A stretch of DNA of 64,000 nt from positions 372,001 through 436,000 of the forward strand of contig NZ_SJSC01000001.1 in NCBI RefSeq assembly GCF_004352855.1, written 5' to 3'. Of the stretch, positions 9,341 through 17,714 are shown piece after piece. The notes under the pieces were generated by a model. It saw nothing but the letters and a program-made list of their open reading frames with translations, was not told where the DNA came from and made no database searches. Position 1 is the stretch's first letter; the number at the start of each line of letters is the position of its first letter. The translations under genes were made by a program, and so were the position numbers. Source of the DNA: Marinomonas sp. KMM3893 (lineage in GTDB: Bacteria > Pseudomonadota > Gammaproteobacteria > Pseudomonadales > Marinomonadaceae).

Positions 9341-10348
9341 TTAAAACCAATTGGTTAACATTATGCCGACACCCAGCGTTTGAGAGGACTCATCATAGCC
9401 AAGTAACGATTGGCCGTAGCCATTAAAATATTGCACATAACCTCTCGATTTCCCCCACAACGGAAACGTAAAGCCAACTTCTATCGCCCCTTTGTTCTCG
9501 GAAGATCGTAGATTATTACGTAACATCACATCGATACTGTAATCATCAATGGCATGAAAGACTCTGAACTCACCATAACCTAGGTATTTTTCAATATCAG
9601 GGTTATCGTCTTCCTCTTCGCTTTCAGGAATCCGATACCAAGGCTTGATTGAGTACGCGGTATCGCCATGCTCAAACGTAATATCCACATACAAACGGTT
9701 CCAAGAGCGAGATAAACTGTCGGATTGACCATTAGATTGGTGATCAAAACCGTAACTCACATAGCTTGGTTTGATATTAAGAAAATCAAAGCGAGGTTGG
9801 GTCACTATGAACACTTCTGGCTCATAGTTGGTATCACGAAACGGCGCGGAAATAGCCCCGTTGTATGCCTGCCAATAGGACTGCTGAGTATAAGCAAACC
9901 ATAGGCTGGTGTTTTTTCCGACTATATTATAGGCGACGGGAAATTTGAAACTGAGCTGAAACTTAAACTCAACTTTATCTAAGTCTTCATCGTCCGCTTT
10001 ATCCCCCAAAAATGCCGTTTCATTCGGATGTGGATTAAAAGTAAACGGAAGAAAGTAATTGGGCCTATGTGGCGTTAATACAAAGGGATTATTAGAAGAG
10101 TCCCTTTCCCGGGATGTTCGCTGTTCCACCAGCCCATCAGACGCTTTGGCTCGCTGGGTGATCGTATCAGGGACTTTCGGCTCTTCAGGCGTATAATCGT
10201 CATCATTTTCCGCTTCACTAGCCTGCTGGCTAGCTGGCTGTTTGTTGTCGATATTTAATGCCGCACGCTCTTCATCAGACTCAACAGAATCTATTTGTGC
10301 ATAGAGCATAACGGGGAAACACAAAACCCATAACAGCATAACTTTCAT
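9341..10348 (-). CDS. pldA: Outer membrane phospholipase A (OMPLA)
   Basis: 335 residues. Signal peptide MKVMLLWVLCFPVMLYAQ, then an acidic Glu/Asp/Ser-rich linker (about 19-90), then the beta-barrel. The catalytic triad is clear in YGFDHQSNGQSD and SRSWNR: H203, S205 and N217, with the same spacing as the E. coli enzyme (2 and 12 residues). The C terminus ends LTNWF, an aromatic barrel signature. The enzyme hydrolyses phospholipids misplaced in the outer leaflet. The acidic linker of about 70 residues is longer than in enterobacteria. Last gene of a minus-strand group with ghrA and the tautomerase gene. Confidence 0.93.
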   Translation of the reverse strand: MKVMLLWVLCFPVMLYAQIDSVESDEERAALNIDNKQPASQQASEAENDDDYTPEEPKVPDTITQRAKASDGLVEQRTSRERDSSNNPFVLTPHRPNYFLPFTFNPHPNETAFLGDKADDEDLDKVEFKFQLSFKFPVAYNIVGKNTSLWFAYTQQSYWQAYNGAISAPFRDTNYEPEVFIVTQPRFDFLNIKPSYVSYGFDHQSNGQSDSLSRSWNRLYVDITFEHGDTAYSIKPWYRIPESEEEDDNPDIEKYLGYGEFRVFHAIDDYSIDVMLRNNLRSSENKGAIEVGFTFPLWGKSRGYVQYFNGYGQSLLGYDESSQTLGVGIMLTNWF

Positions 10349-10391
10349 GAAATACTTCCTTGCCCCATAACAACCAAGCCAATGTCTTTGA

Positions 10392-10739
10392 TTAAGATAA
10401 AATCACTTTGCGGGCGTAAGTATCACGTTCCATTTCACAAACTTCAACGGTAAAGCTAACATCCACTAACGAAAACTGAGTCAAAGCGTCTAAAACCAAA
10501 TGAGAAAGGGCTCTTTTTTGCTCGACTGGGCGTCCAGATAACATGCGAATTGTGACATGCACAAACGCATCTTCTTTGCCTGCAGTCATAAAGTTTTTAT
10601 ACGGAAAACCACGTAATTTAACATCCGACTCAGCAAAAATCCCAGACTCTAAACAGGCTTTTTTAACGGTTTCCAGCCAATCTGCTGGCGGTACTTCTTG
10701 GTCCAAATTTTGGCTGTATTCAACAATACAATGTGGCAT
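10392..10739 (-). CDS. 5-carboxymethyl-2-hydroxymuconate isomerase family protein (tautomerase fold)
   Basis: 115 residues starting MPHCIVEYSQNL. The second residue is proline, the catalytic N-terminal base of the tautomerase superfamily after Met removal. HVTIRMLSGR and the C-terminal SFTVEVCEMERDTYARK match the CHMI (HpcD/HpaF) family. ATG 10739 is chosen over an upstream in-frame ATG at 10793 because GAAGAGGGCG precedes it and because it exposes Pro. There are no homoprotocatechuate genes nearby, so the physiological substrate is open. It lies between ghrA and pldA on the same strand. Confidence 0.85.
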   Translation of the reverse strand: MPHCIVEYSQNLDQEVPPADWLETVKKACLESGIFAESDVKLRGFPYKNFMTAGKEDAFVHVTIRMLSGRPVEQKRALSHLVLDALTQFSLVDVSFTVEVCEMERDTYARKVILS

Positions 10740-10815
10740 TTTCGCCCTCTTCTTAGCATTATATAAGACGGATAACGAGGCCTCTGATAACACATCAGAA
10801 ACAACTCATTGCAAG

Positions 10816-11748
10816 TTAATAACCTATGTTCACATCCACTATTTGAGGCATTTCTCCCCGCTCTCGGTATCGTCGTATATTGTTGGCGACGATCTGACTC
10901 GCACTGGCCGGATGAGTAGGTGCAGATACATGCGGCAGCACACTGATATTAGGATGCTGCCAATAAGGATGATTCTGAGGCAACGGTTCTTGTGTAAACA
11001 CATCTAACACAGCATGAGACACTTGTTTATCCAACGCAGACAACAAAGCTTGCTCATCAATAATGGCACCACGAGCAAAGTTAATAATGCTCGAGTTTTG
11101 CGGCAAATAAGCAAGAGTGTCTTGGTTCAGAATGCCTCTGGTTTGCTCTGTCAGTGGCAACAAGCAGATAAGAATATCACTTTGGCGCAATAATTCATAA
11201 AGCCCTTCTTGACCATGAAAACAGGAAACACCTTGAATGGTTTTAGGACGGCGACTCCAGCCTGATACTTCGAAGCCGTTTTCTTTCAAACGTAAGGCGC
11301 TGGTTTTCCCTAGCTCCCCTAACCCTAGCACACTGATACGACGATCCTGAGCGCGCACCATAGGTCGTTGCCGCCAGTCTTTTCGTTCCTGCTGTTCTTG
11401 ATAAGCGTACATTTCTCGATGTAAAAACAAGCTCCATGCTAACACCGCCTCTGACATGGTGCTGGCCAACTCTGGATCGATTAAACGCACAATCGAAAAA
11501 CGCGGCCGATCCAGCTCCATCACCATTCTTTCCACACCTGCCCACACACTGTGAACCCATTTTAGCTCAGGCAATGCCAATAGTTCACTAGGATCTGGGT
11601 TCGCTACAATGGCCAGTTCACAAGTGTTTTTTTGCTCTTCACTCAGCTCAGCAAACGGCATGATGTGCTCTTCTGGCAGCGCTTTGGCGAGGGCCTTTAC
11701 CCATAACCTTTGCTCCGCCTGTGGCGCTCGGCTAACAAAAGGAATCAT
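10816..11748 (-). CDS. ghrA: Glyoxylate/hydroxypyruvate reductase A (GhrA-type D-2-hydroxyacid dehydrogenase)
   Basis: 310 residues. The Rossmann motif VLGLGELGKTSALRL lies at about 140-155. The catalytic Arg is in NFARGAIIDEQAL, the Glu in FTQEPLPQNHPYW and the His in LPHVSAPTHP. WVHSVWAGVERM is typical of the GhrA branch. The enzyme reduces glyoxylate or hydroxypyruvate with NADPH in the cytoplasm. Its ATG overlaps the stop of a 42-codon upstream gene in ATGA, so translation is probably coupled. It heads ghrA - tautomerase - pldA on the minus strand. Confidence 0.9.
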   Translation of the reverse strand: MIPFVSRAPQAEQRLWVKALAKALPEEHIMPFAELSEEQKNTCELAIVANPDPSELLALPELKWVHSVWAGVERMVMELDRPRFSIVRLIDPELASTMSEAVLAWSLFLHREMYAYQEQQERKDWRQRPMVRAQDRRISVLGLGELGKTSALRLKENGFEVSGWSRRPKTIQGVSCFHGQEGLYELLRQSDILICLLPLTEQTRGILNQDTLAYLPQNSSIINFARGAIIDEQALLSALDKQVSHAVLDVFTQEPLPQNHPYWQHPNISVLPHVSAPTHPASASQIVANNIRRYRERGEMPQIVDVNIGY

Positions 11749-11873
11749 TTGACGTGCTCCCGAGCGGTCTCTTTAAAGCCTTTGCGCTTAATGGCATGGC
11801 CACTTGGGATTTTAAAGAACAGCCTGGATTCTAATGAGGTAACACAATCTGCGTAATGACATAAAACGCACAT
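11745..11873 (-). CDS. Small Cys-rich protein coupled to ghrA (42 aa)
   Basis: A short reading frame of 42 codons from ATG 11873 to TGA 11745. It begins MCVLCHYADC, giving a CxxCxxxxC pattern with a His between, and ends basic (IKRKGFKETAREHVK). A strong ribosome site TAGGAG lies five bases before the ATG, and the stop overlaps the ghrA start in ATGA. These two signals support real translation. The Cys pattern suggests metal binding, but that is inference. I do not recognise the family. Alternatively it is a leader peptide whose translation controls ghrA. Confidence 0.55.
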   Translation of the reverse strand: MCVLCHYADCVTSLESRLFFKIPSGHAIKRKGFKETAREHVK

Positions 11874-11886
11874 ATTGACTCCTAGC

Positions 11887-11921
11887 AAAAAAGAAATGGC
11901 TGAGATGTCTCTCAACCATTT
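11887..11921 (-). terminator. Terminator-like hairpin directly before the 42-codon gene and ghrA
   Basis: On the minus strand AAATGGTTGAGA pairs with TCTCAGCCATTT (one G-T pair, loop GACA), followed by CTTTTTT. It may end the transcript of the upstream VOC gene. It sits only about seven bases before the TAGGAG ribosome site of the small gene, leaving no room for a promoter after it. So either it is an attenuator or the promoter overlaps it (TATAAA at the upstream edge). Confidence 0.65.
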
Positions 11922-12147
11922 ATAAAAATATTACGCTAGAAAATACAGTACTGAGCTAAAAAGTAAATGCCCGTAGGCTAAGTCGTGGAGCCAGTAGCAG
12001 CTGCAACAGATAAGTGGGATATAACAGCAGGGTCACGCCTTGAGCATGAAAAACAGGATCGTGATCTCACTGTTTATACAAACTGCAACTTACCGCCTGT
12101 AATAGATTTTTAGGAGGTAAAGGGATTTAGCCTCCTAATTTGTTCAC
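11922..12147. other. Gap between the VOC gene and the ghrA leader hairpin
   Basis: No gene with a ribosome site is visible. One clean inverted repeat lies next to the VOC stop: TTAGGAGG (12110-12117) with CCTCCTAA (12131-12138), extended by AAA/TTT pairs, but without a good T tail on either strand. Short palindromes GCAGCTGC and CAGTACTG also occur. On the minus strand this stretch would be the 5' leader of ghrA if transcription starts near the VOC gene. Confidence 0.4.
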
Positions 12148-12522
12148 TCACGCGCCAACCAATTGCCAACGCACGCCGTAACCATCGATAAAGCAAACCT
12201 GTACATGGCTATCTTGTTCATCTGGTAAGGATTCAAAGACGACACCAAAACCAGAAAAAGCATGGTAGTCGTCCCAGAATTGTTCACTTTTCCATTCAAT
12301 CGCTGGCATAGGTTTTATGATTTTCAAGGCGTCGGCGGCGGCGCTTTCATCCTCAACCAACAACAGCGTTAATCCCTGTTTAATTGACTCAGTAGAAGAT
12401 AAGCAGACGGATAAAGCCGACTCACTGTGGTTGTTTTCAGCGTTTGGCAGCAGACCAAATACAGAGTGATAGTAGCTGCTCGCATCCGTTAAATTTTCTA
12501 CAAAAACAGTGTGTTGGCTCAT
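12148..12522 (-). CDS. VOC (glyoxalase/bleomycin-resistance fold) protein
   Basis: 124 residues with the betaalphabetabetabeta repeat outline of the vicinal oxygen chelate family: HTVFVENLTDASSYYHSVFGL at the start and VQVCFIDGYGVRWQLVG at the end. Such proteins are dioxygenases, glyoxalases, or binding proteins; the metal ligands are not obvious here, so the role is open. It starts nine bases downstream of the FMN-binding protein gene stop and is presumably co-transcribed with it. Confidence 0.75.
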   Translation of the reverse strand: MSQHTVFVENLTDASSYYHSVFGLLPNAENNHSESALSVCLSSTESIKQGLTLLLVEDESAAADALKIIKPMPAIEWKSEQFWDDYHAFSGFGVVFESLPDEQDSHVQVCFIDGYGVRWQLVGA

Positions 12523-12531
12523 TGTCTTCCT

Positions 12532-14094
12532 TTATTGTAAACGCTCTTCTATAACTGAAGGCTCATTTTGAAAACCGACCATATTAATAAACTCAGGTCT
12601 AACATTAGGGATCGGATTTACTTCAGAGAATAGCGCAGATCGACTTTGATTTTCAATAATTCGCACATGGGAACGATTTAATTCTCTAGGCTCTTTCACG
12701 CCGCAAGAATGCGCAATCAAACCAATGCCATGCAGTAGACCATCAGCATAATTGGCCACACGCACAGACTTTTCTTGTGCAACCAGACCTTTTTGTAAGT
12801 CTGGATTATGCGTGGTAATCCCTGTTGGGCAGGTGTTTTTATTACACTGCAACGCTTGAATGCAGCCCAGCGAGAATAAGAATCCACGCGCACTCACCAC
12901 AAAGTCAGCGCCAGCACTCAACGCCCAAGCCGCTTTACCAGGTACGATTAACTTACCAGACGAAATGATTTTAATATAACGGCGTAGGCCATAAGACGTG
13001 ATGATGTTCACCACCAGCGGCAAACTTTCTCTTAGTTGCATGCCCACATAGTCCATTAAGGGTTGTGGTGCTGCTCCCGTTCCCCCATCAGAGCTGTCTA
13101 TGGTGATAAAGTCAGGGCAATAATCAATGCCTTTTTTATGAATCAATTCACACATTTTTTCAAAAAAACCAAGATCCCCAACCACCATTTTAAAACCAAC
13201 GGGTTTAGAGGTAACTACGCGTACATGACGTACCATGTTCAATAGGTCATCGATCGATTTGATATCAGTATGACCATTCGGGCTAATGGAATCTTCGCCT
13301 ACTGGGATTCCCCTAGTGTGGGCAATTTCTTCAGTCACTTTCGCGCCTGGCAGCATGCCCCCTTTCCCTGGTTTGGCACCTTGACTCATTTTAATTTCGA
13401 ACATACGAACCGTTTGATGCTCAGCAATCTTCGCCAATTTAGCATCATCTAAACGCCCGTCCTTATCTCGTACGCCGTATTTCGCAGTACCAATTTGAAA
13501 CACCAGATCACAACCGCCTTCCAAATGATAAGGAGATAAACCGCCTTCTCCGGTATTCATCCAAATACCAGCTTGGCGCGCCCCTTTCGATAACGCTTGC
13601 ACAGCAGGTTTAGACAAAGCACCAAAGCTCATCGCTGAGATGTTCACAACCGAGTTTGTTCGGTATGGGATCTTTGCGGTGAACTCACCAATGCACACTT
13701 CTTTTGGCTGCGCAGCGTCTTCTTCCAATGTTGGAAACGCGCAATTTAAAAAGAAAATATCCCCAGGGGTTTCCAATGAACGAGTCGAACCAAAGGCGAT
13801 AGTTGTATCCACTTTTTTCGCCGCGCGATAAGCCCATGAACGCTCAGCTCGATCAAAGGGGCGCTCTTCACGATCCAAGGCAAAAAAATACTGACGGAAA
13901 AATTCACCAAGGTGCTCAAAAAGATAACGAAAACGACCAACAACAGGATAATTTCGGCGAATAGTATGAGAGGTTTGATGCACATCAACCCAATACATAA
14001 CACCAATGGAAATAACCGCAGCCAACAACAAGAAGAGACATATAATCGCTCCCCATTGAATGGTAAACGTCGCTAATGAGGACAACACATCCAT
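12532..14094 (-). CDS. FMN-binding glutamate synthase family protein
   Basis: 520 residues. One or two membrane segments at the N terminus (about 10-35) are followed by a glutamate-synthase-like FMN barrel. Seen: NISAMSFGALSKPAVQALS, the SDGGTGAAP phosphate-binding loop, and the 3Fe-4S cysteines in CIQALQCNKNTCPTGI. This matches the stand-alone GltB-domain family, which lacks the amidotransferase domain, so it is not a full glutamate synthase; its reaction is unknown. ATG 14094 is chosen because AGGAG lies eight bases upstream; the in-frame start at 14124 lacks this. Confidence 0.85.
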   Translation of the reverse strand: MDVLSSLATFTIQWGAIICLFLLLAAVISIGVMYWVDVHQTSHTIRRNYPVVGRFRYLFEHLGEFFRQYFFALDREERPFDRAERSWAYRAAKKVDTTIAFGSTRSLETPGDIFFLNCAFPTLEEDAAQPKEVCIGEFTAKIPYRTNSVVNISAMSFGALSKPAVQALSKGARQAGIWMNTGEGGLSPYHLEGGCDLVFQIGTAKYGVRDKDGRLDDAKLAKIAEHQTVRMFEIKMSQGAKPGKGGMLPGAKVTEEIAHTRGIPVGEDSISPNGHTDIKSIDDLLNMVRHVRVVTSKPVGFKMVVGDLGFFEKMCELIHKKGIDYCPDFITIDSSDGGTGAAPQPLMDYVGMQLRESLPLVVNIITSYGLRRYIKIISSGKLIVPGKAAWALSAGADFVVSARGFLFSLGCIQALQCNKNTCPTGITTHNPDLQKGLVAQEKSVRVANYADGLLHGIGLIAHSCGVKEPRELNRSHVRIIENQSRSALFSEVNPIPNVRPEFINMVGFQNEPSVIEERLQ

Positions 14095-14308
14095 TTCTGA
14101 GCTCCTAAGATGGATAGCTAACAAAACGATAATAAAGTAAACACTACTTTAAAATAATGTTGCTTAGGTTACGCCATCTCCTCAGTGAAATCACGACGCA
14201 AGCATGAAGACTTTCCGCAATAAACGGGGAAAAAAAAGCACGATTACTTATCTGTGGAAAATCGCCGCCATTTTTCCTATACAAACCTAAGAATGCGACT
14301 ACGAAAAA

Positions 14309-15514
14309 CTAATGACTTTCTGAAAGAGGCTGAAGCACAGGCTTAGTCAGGCGGATCAAACTAACGCCAGCGCAGGCAACAAATGCCAATACAATCCACG
14401 AGCCAACGACTACGCCAAGCCAACCTTCAGCACGCCAAAATGGGTCAAGATAATAACCGCCAACACTGGCTCCAAGGTAATAAAAAACAAGGTATAAAGA
14501 GGAGGCGCTGGCTTTCGCAAACTTAGCATTACGACTGACAAAACTGCTCGCCGTTGAATGACACAAGAAAAAACCAAAACTGTTGATTAACAAACCTAAA
14601 ATAATCGCCCAAAGCGTGCCGCCCAAGGTAACCAGTGACCCCAACATTAGGATGCAGGTTCCTAACACCATAATATTAGGTTGCGGCCAACGTCTCGCTA
14701 AGCGGCCTGATATAGCCGATCCTAAAGTGCCCGATAAATACGTGAGAAACAACATGCCTATGTATTTCGAGGTTAAATGGTAAGGCGCTTCTTCTAATAC
14801 AAAGGTGATGTAGCTGTATTGATTAATAAAAATAAAAAAACTAAAGCCGCCGATAAAATAACAGGTGACCAATCGACGATTTTTTAAATGGTTCCACATA
14901 TTGGAAACAATATGCGATACCCGTAGAGGTTTGGGATCAAAACGTTTGGAATTGGGTAATAAAAGGATGAACGCCGTCATACAAATAAGGCTGATCCCGC
15001 TCATCACCGCAAAAGTAGACGACCGCCCCAACCATTCCCCGACAAAACCACCAATCAAGCGCCCACCGATACCACCTAAAGTGTTACCACTGATATACAA
15101 ACCGACGGCAACCATCAAGGCTTCAGGTGTGTATTCGTCGCCCAAATACGCCACCGCGATGGCGGGCAATCCGGCGAGAAAGAAACCTTGTAAGCCCCTA
15201 AGCAACAACAAGGATTCATAACTTTGTACGAAGGACAACCCCAAGGTGGTCAGCGTGATCCCCACCATGGTCATGATCATGATGCCTTTGCGCCCAAAAG
15301 CGTCGGAAATGGGACCATAAAAAAGCAACGATATGCCTAACGTTAACGTGGTAATGGTAAAACTGGCGGTGGCCTGTAAGGGGCTGATATTGAATTCATT
15401 GGCGATCATTGGCAGCAATGGCTGTGTCACATACACATTGGCAAACACCATAAAAGAGCCCAACACTAACGCGAGTGTTCCTCGCCAGAACACACCACTG
15501 CCCACCTCAATCAC
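14309..15514 (-). CDS. MFS transporter (YnfM-like)
   Basis: 401 residues, about twelve hydrophobic segments, and the loop motif FYGPISDAFGRKGIM after TM2. The opening FMVFANVYVTQPLLPMIANEF is typical of the YnfM/arabinose-efflux-like MFS branch. The start is GTG 15514, with GGGGT just upstream; an internal GTG a few codons later is possible. It is divergently transcribed from a LysR regulator 138 bases away, which very likely controls it. Substrate unknown. Confidence 0.82.
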   Translation of the reverse strand: MIEVGSGVFWRGTLALVLGSFMVFANVYVTQPLLPMIANEFNISPLQATASFTITTLTLGISLLFYGPISDAFGRKGIMIMTMVGITLTTLGLSFVQSYESLLLLRGLQGFFLAGLPAIAVAYLGDEYTPEALMVAVGLYISGNTLGGIGGRLIGGFVGEWLGRSSTFAVMSGISLICMTAFILLLPNSKRFDPKPLRVSHIVSNMWNHLKNRRLVTCYFIGGFSFFIFINQYSYITFVLEEAPYHLTSKYIGMLFLTYLSGTLGSAISGRLARRWPQPNIMVLGTCILMLGSLVTLGGTLWAIILGLLINSFGFFLCHSTASSFVSRNAKFAKASASSLYLVFYYLGASVGGYYLDPFWRAEGWLGVVVGSWIVLAFVACAGVSLIRLTKPVLQPLSESH

Positions 15515-15652
15515 ACACTACCCCAAATGATTCACTGCTGATAAAAGAAAACGAATAGAAAAGCACCCAGATCCATCCGTTATTTGCCACTATACGCCTC
15601 GCCACTTTATCAATAAAATATATCTTAGTTATCTATAGGATCAATAATATTG

Positions 15653-16540
15653 ATGGATATTAAACCACTGCGTTATTTTCTGGCGATAGCCAAAAACGCC
15701 AGCTTTACCCGTGCCGCAGAGCAATTGAATGTGGCTCAACCAGCCGTCAGTATGGCCATCAAAAAACTGGAAACAGAACTTGGCTTGACCCTACTGCACA
15801 GAGCAGACCGTAAGATCAGCCTAACCGACGAAGGCAAACGCCTGCTGCTACACGCAGAGAAAATCATTCAAGCGACCGACGATGCATTATTAGAAATGAA
15901 TGAGCTAAAAGGCCTAAATCAAGGTGAAGTCCGCGTTGGTATTCCGAGCATGCTGGGCTCTTATTACTTCCCCCCTATTCTCATGGCATTTCGACACCGT
16001 CACCCAACGATCAATTTAAAGGTCATTGAGGGAGGCACTTGGCAGCTGCAAAAAATGCTCGAAGACGGCGAACTCGATTTAAGCGTCATTGTTGCGGAAA
16101 CCTTACCAGAAGGCTTAGAAACTCACCGTTTACTTAAAGAAGAAATGCGCGTCACTGTGGCCAAAGATCACCCTTTTAGTCAACTAGAAAGCATCACGCC
16201 CGACGCCTTTTTTGATGAAGAGTTGGTGATGTTTAAAGAAGGGTATTTTCATCGACGAGTGGTAGACAGGCTTGCAAGAGAAACCGGCAAAAGCCCTAAA
16301 ATTGGTTTTGAAACTAACTTAATCCCCCTCATTAAATCCATTACGCAACAAGGCTTTGGCGTCTCGACCTTGCTTAGCATGGTGGTCGAAGGTGACGATC
16401 AACTTATTTCACGCCCTTTTAACCCACCCATTTGGCTCGACCTTGGCATTGCATGGCGCAAAGGCGCTTACCTTTCTCAGGCAAACCAAGCCTTTTTAGA
16501 CTTTGTCTGTAAGCAGGGGCACGACTCAGAAAACCGTTAA
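15653..16540 (+). CDS. LysR family transcriptional regulator
   Basis: 295 residues. N-terminal winged helix MDIKPLRYFLAIAKNASFTR and AAEQLNVAQPAVSMAIKKLE, then a substrate-binding domain from about 90. ATG 15653 is given, but a TTG immediately before it (15650) is better spaced from AGGA (15637-15640), so the true start may be one codon earlier. It is divergent from the MFS gene, the classic LysR target arrangement. A bidirectional terminator closes the gene. The effector is unknown. Confidence 0.88.
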   Translation: MDIKPLRYFLAIAKNASFTRAAEQLNVAQPAVSMAIKKLETELGLTLLHRADRKISLTDEGKRLLLHAEKIIQATDDALLEMNELKGLNQGEVRVGIPSMLGSYYFPPILMAFRHRHPTINLKVIEGGTWQLQKMLEDGELDLSVIVAETLPEGLETHRLLKEEMRVTVAKDHPFSQLESITPDAFFDEELVMFKEGYFHRRVVDRLARETGKSPKIGFETNLIPLIKSITQQGFGVSTLLSMVVEGDDQLISRPFNPPIWLDLGIAWRKGAYLSQANQAFLDFVCKQGHDSENR

Positions 16541-16577
16541 TCCATCCGCTATCACACTGATTGTTCAACCAGAGACA

Positions 16578-16613
16578 AAAACGCCTCTTCTGAGGTATAA
16601 GAAGAGGCGTTTT
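16578..16613. terminator. Bidirectional terminator between LysR gene and cbiM
   Basis: Perfect 14-bp stem AAAACGCCTCTTCT (16578-16591) and complement (16600-16613), eight-base loop, with T runs on both strands. Confidence 0.9.
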
Positions 16614-16642
16614 CAAAGAAGGCGGTAAAACAAAGAACAGGA

Positions 16643-17317
16643 TTATGAGTTAAAAAGACGCTGCTCTACCAGAGGAGAACGCTTCACTTGTTTCATTCCT
16701 TTAGCGCCTGCCAATATAGCCAAATCAATAAGTGGCTCAATCAATACAACGCTTAAATAAGCCACACCAAAACTCGCCACAGCAGACAAGTTAGAAACGG
16801 CAAAGCCTTGACCATAGAATGCCCAAAAAGCAACCCATAGTACAATGCCACCTTGGTAAGTTAACGACAGTTTCAACGCCTGTGCGTAACCAATATCCAC
16901 ATACGCCGTACGCTCAGAAATAACCCGTCGCGACACAGCCGCCATAGCAAAAAGAGGCAATAGCAAAGTCGTTACGTTCATACCGTATTGCGGCAAATCA
17001 AAAGGAGCGAAAAAGACACCTTGAATCAACAATCCCATAAACAGACCGATAGAGGCGGCTGCAGGGCCAAATATCAAAAACAAAGTAGAGCCTAAAATAA
17101 GATGAACTTCTGACACGCCTACCGGCTGATGCGGCAACACCTGGAAAAAGAACAAGACCAATGCGCTGGTGATGATGCTTCGCCCCAATAAGGTCATTAG
17201 ACCATGTTCACGAATCGCATCGATGGACGATTTTGCAGATAACCCTAATGCCGCAAATGCCGTTGCATAACTCAAAACAATTTTAGCGCCAGTGACAACG
17301 CCTGGTTCAATATGCAC
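16643..17317 (-). CDS. cbiM: CbiM-like cobalt transporter substrate-specific membrane component
   Basis: 224 residues, six or seven hydrophobic segments. The N terminus is MHIEPGVV; in CbiM/NikM proteins the free N terminus and His2 bind the metal, and His2 is kept here. The start is GTG 17317 with GGAGG seven bases upstream. A cobalamin riboswitch lies 85 bases upstream on the same strand, which supports cobalt or corrinoid uptake. No CbiN, CbiQ or CbiO genes are nearby, so it is either an orphan working with a shared energising module or a solitary transporter. The sequence after the first residues is unlike classical CbiM, so the name is tentative. Confidence 0.72.
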   Translation of the reverse strand: MHIEPGVVTGAKIVLSYATAFAALGLSAKSSIDAIREHGLMTLLGRSIITSALVLFFFQVLPHQPVGVSEVHLILGSTLFLIFGPAAASIGLFMGLLIQGVFFAPFDLPQYGMNVTTLLLPLFAMAAVSRRVISERTAYVDIGYAQALKLSLTYQGGIVLWVAFWAFYGQGFAVSNLSAVASFGVAYLSVVLIEPLIDLAILAGAKGMKQVKRSPLVEQRLFNS

Positions 17318-17368
17318 TATGTGCCTCCAATAAATGTTTCATACTCACCCGTATGATTTCAATTAATC

Positions 17369-17389
17369 GTTTTTTGCTTGGCAAAAAAC
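17369..17389 (-). promoter_or_regulatory. Hairpin in the cbiM leader, possible riboswitch expression platform
   Basis: Perfect 9-bp stem GTTTTTTGC / GCAAAAAAC with a three-base loop, between the B12 aptamer and the cbiM ribosome site. On the minus strand it is preceded by a T run but not followed by one, so it is not a plain terminator. It may help switch folding of the leader. Confidence 0.4.
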
Positions 17390-17402
17390 ATAAAAAAATA
17401 AA

Positions 17403-17562
17403 GGCCGGTCTCCGGACTCATAAGCAGCGACTTGTCCCTTCCCATTTTCACAGTGGGAGCAAGCATGGCTTCCTGACTTATTTACCGTTGCGGGGGCAGT
17501 ACCAGATTAGCTTCTTCCTGAAGCGCACTCGTTTCCCGTTTCATCAGTTACACTGACACCTT
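17403..17562 (-). ncRNA. Cobalamin (AdoCbl) riboswitch upstream of cbiM
   Basis: Read on the minus strand the consensus blocks appear in order: GGTGTCAGTGTAACTGATGA, ACGGGAA, the B12 box ACTGCCCCCGCAACGGT, then GTCAGGAAGCC and a closing GAGTCCGGAGACCGGCC. The order and spacing are those of a B12 element. It precedes cbiM by about 85 bases, so B12 should lower cbiM expression. Confidence 0.92.
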
Positions 17563-17714
17563 TATTCGTACTACCCTATAAAAGAGTAGATTCGCAAAGC
17601 CTATGAAGTTACTCACTAATAAGCAACCTAAAAAGTAACCTTTCTAGACTCTGAATGAAAATACGTCAAGTCGACAATATCTTCATTCAATTTCATGAAA
17701 CAACGCGGTCAAAA

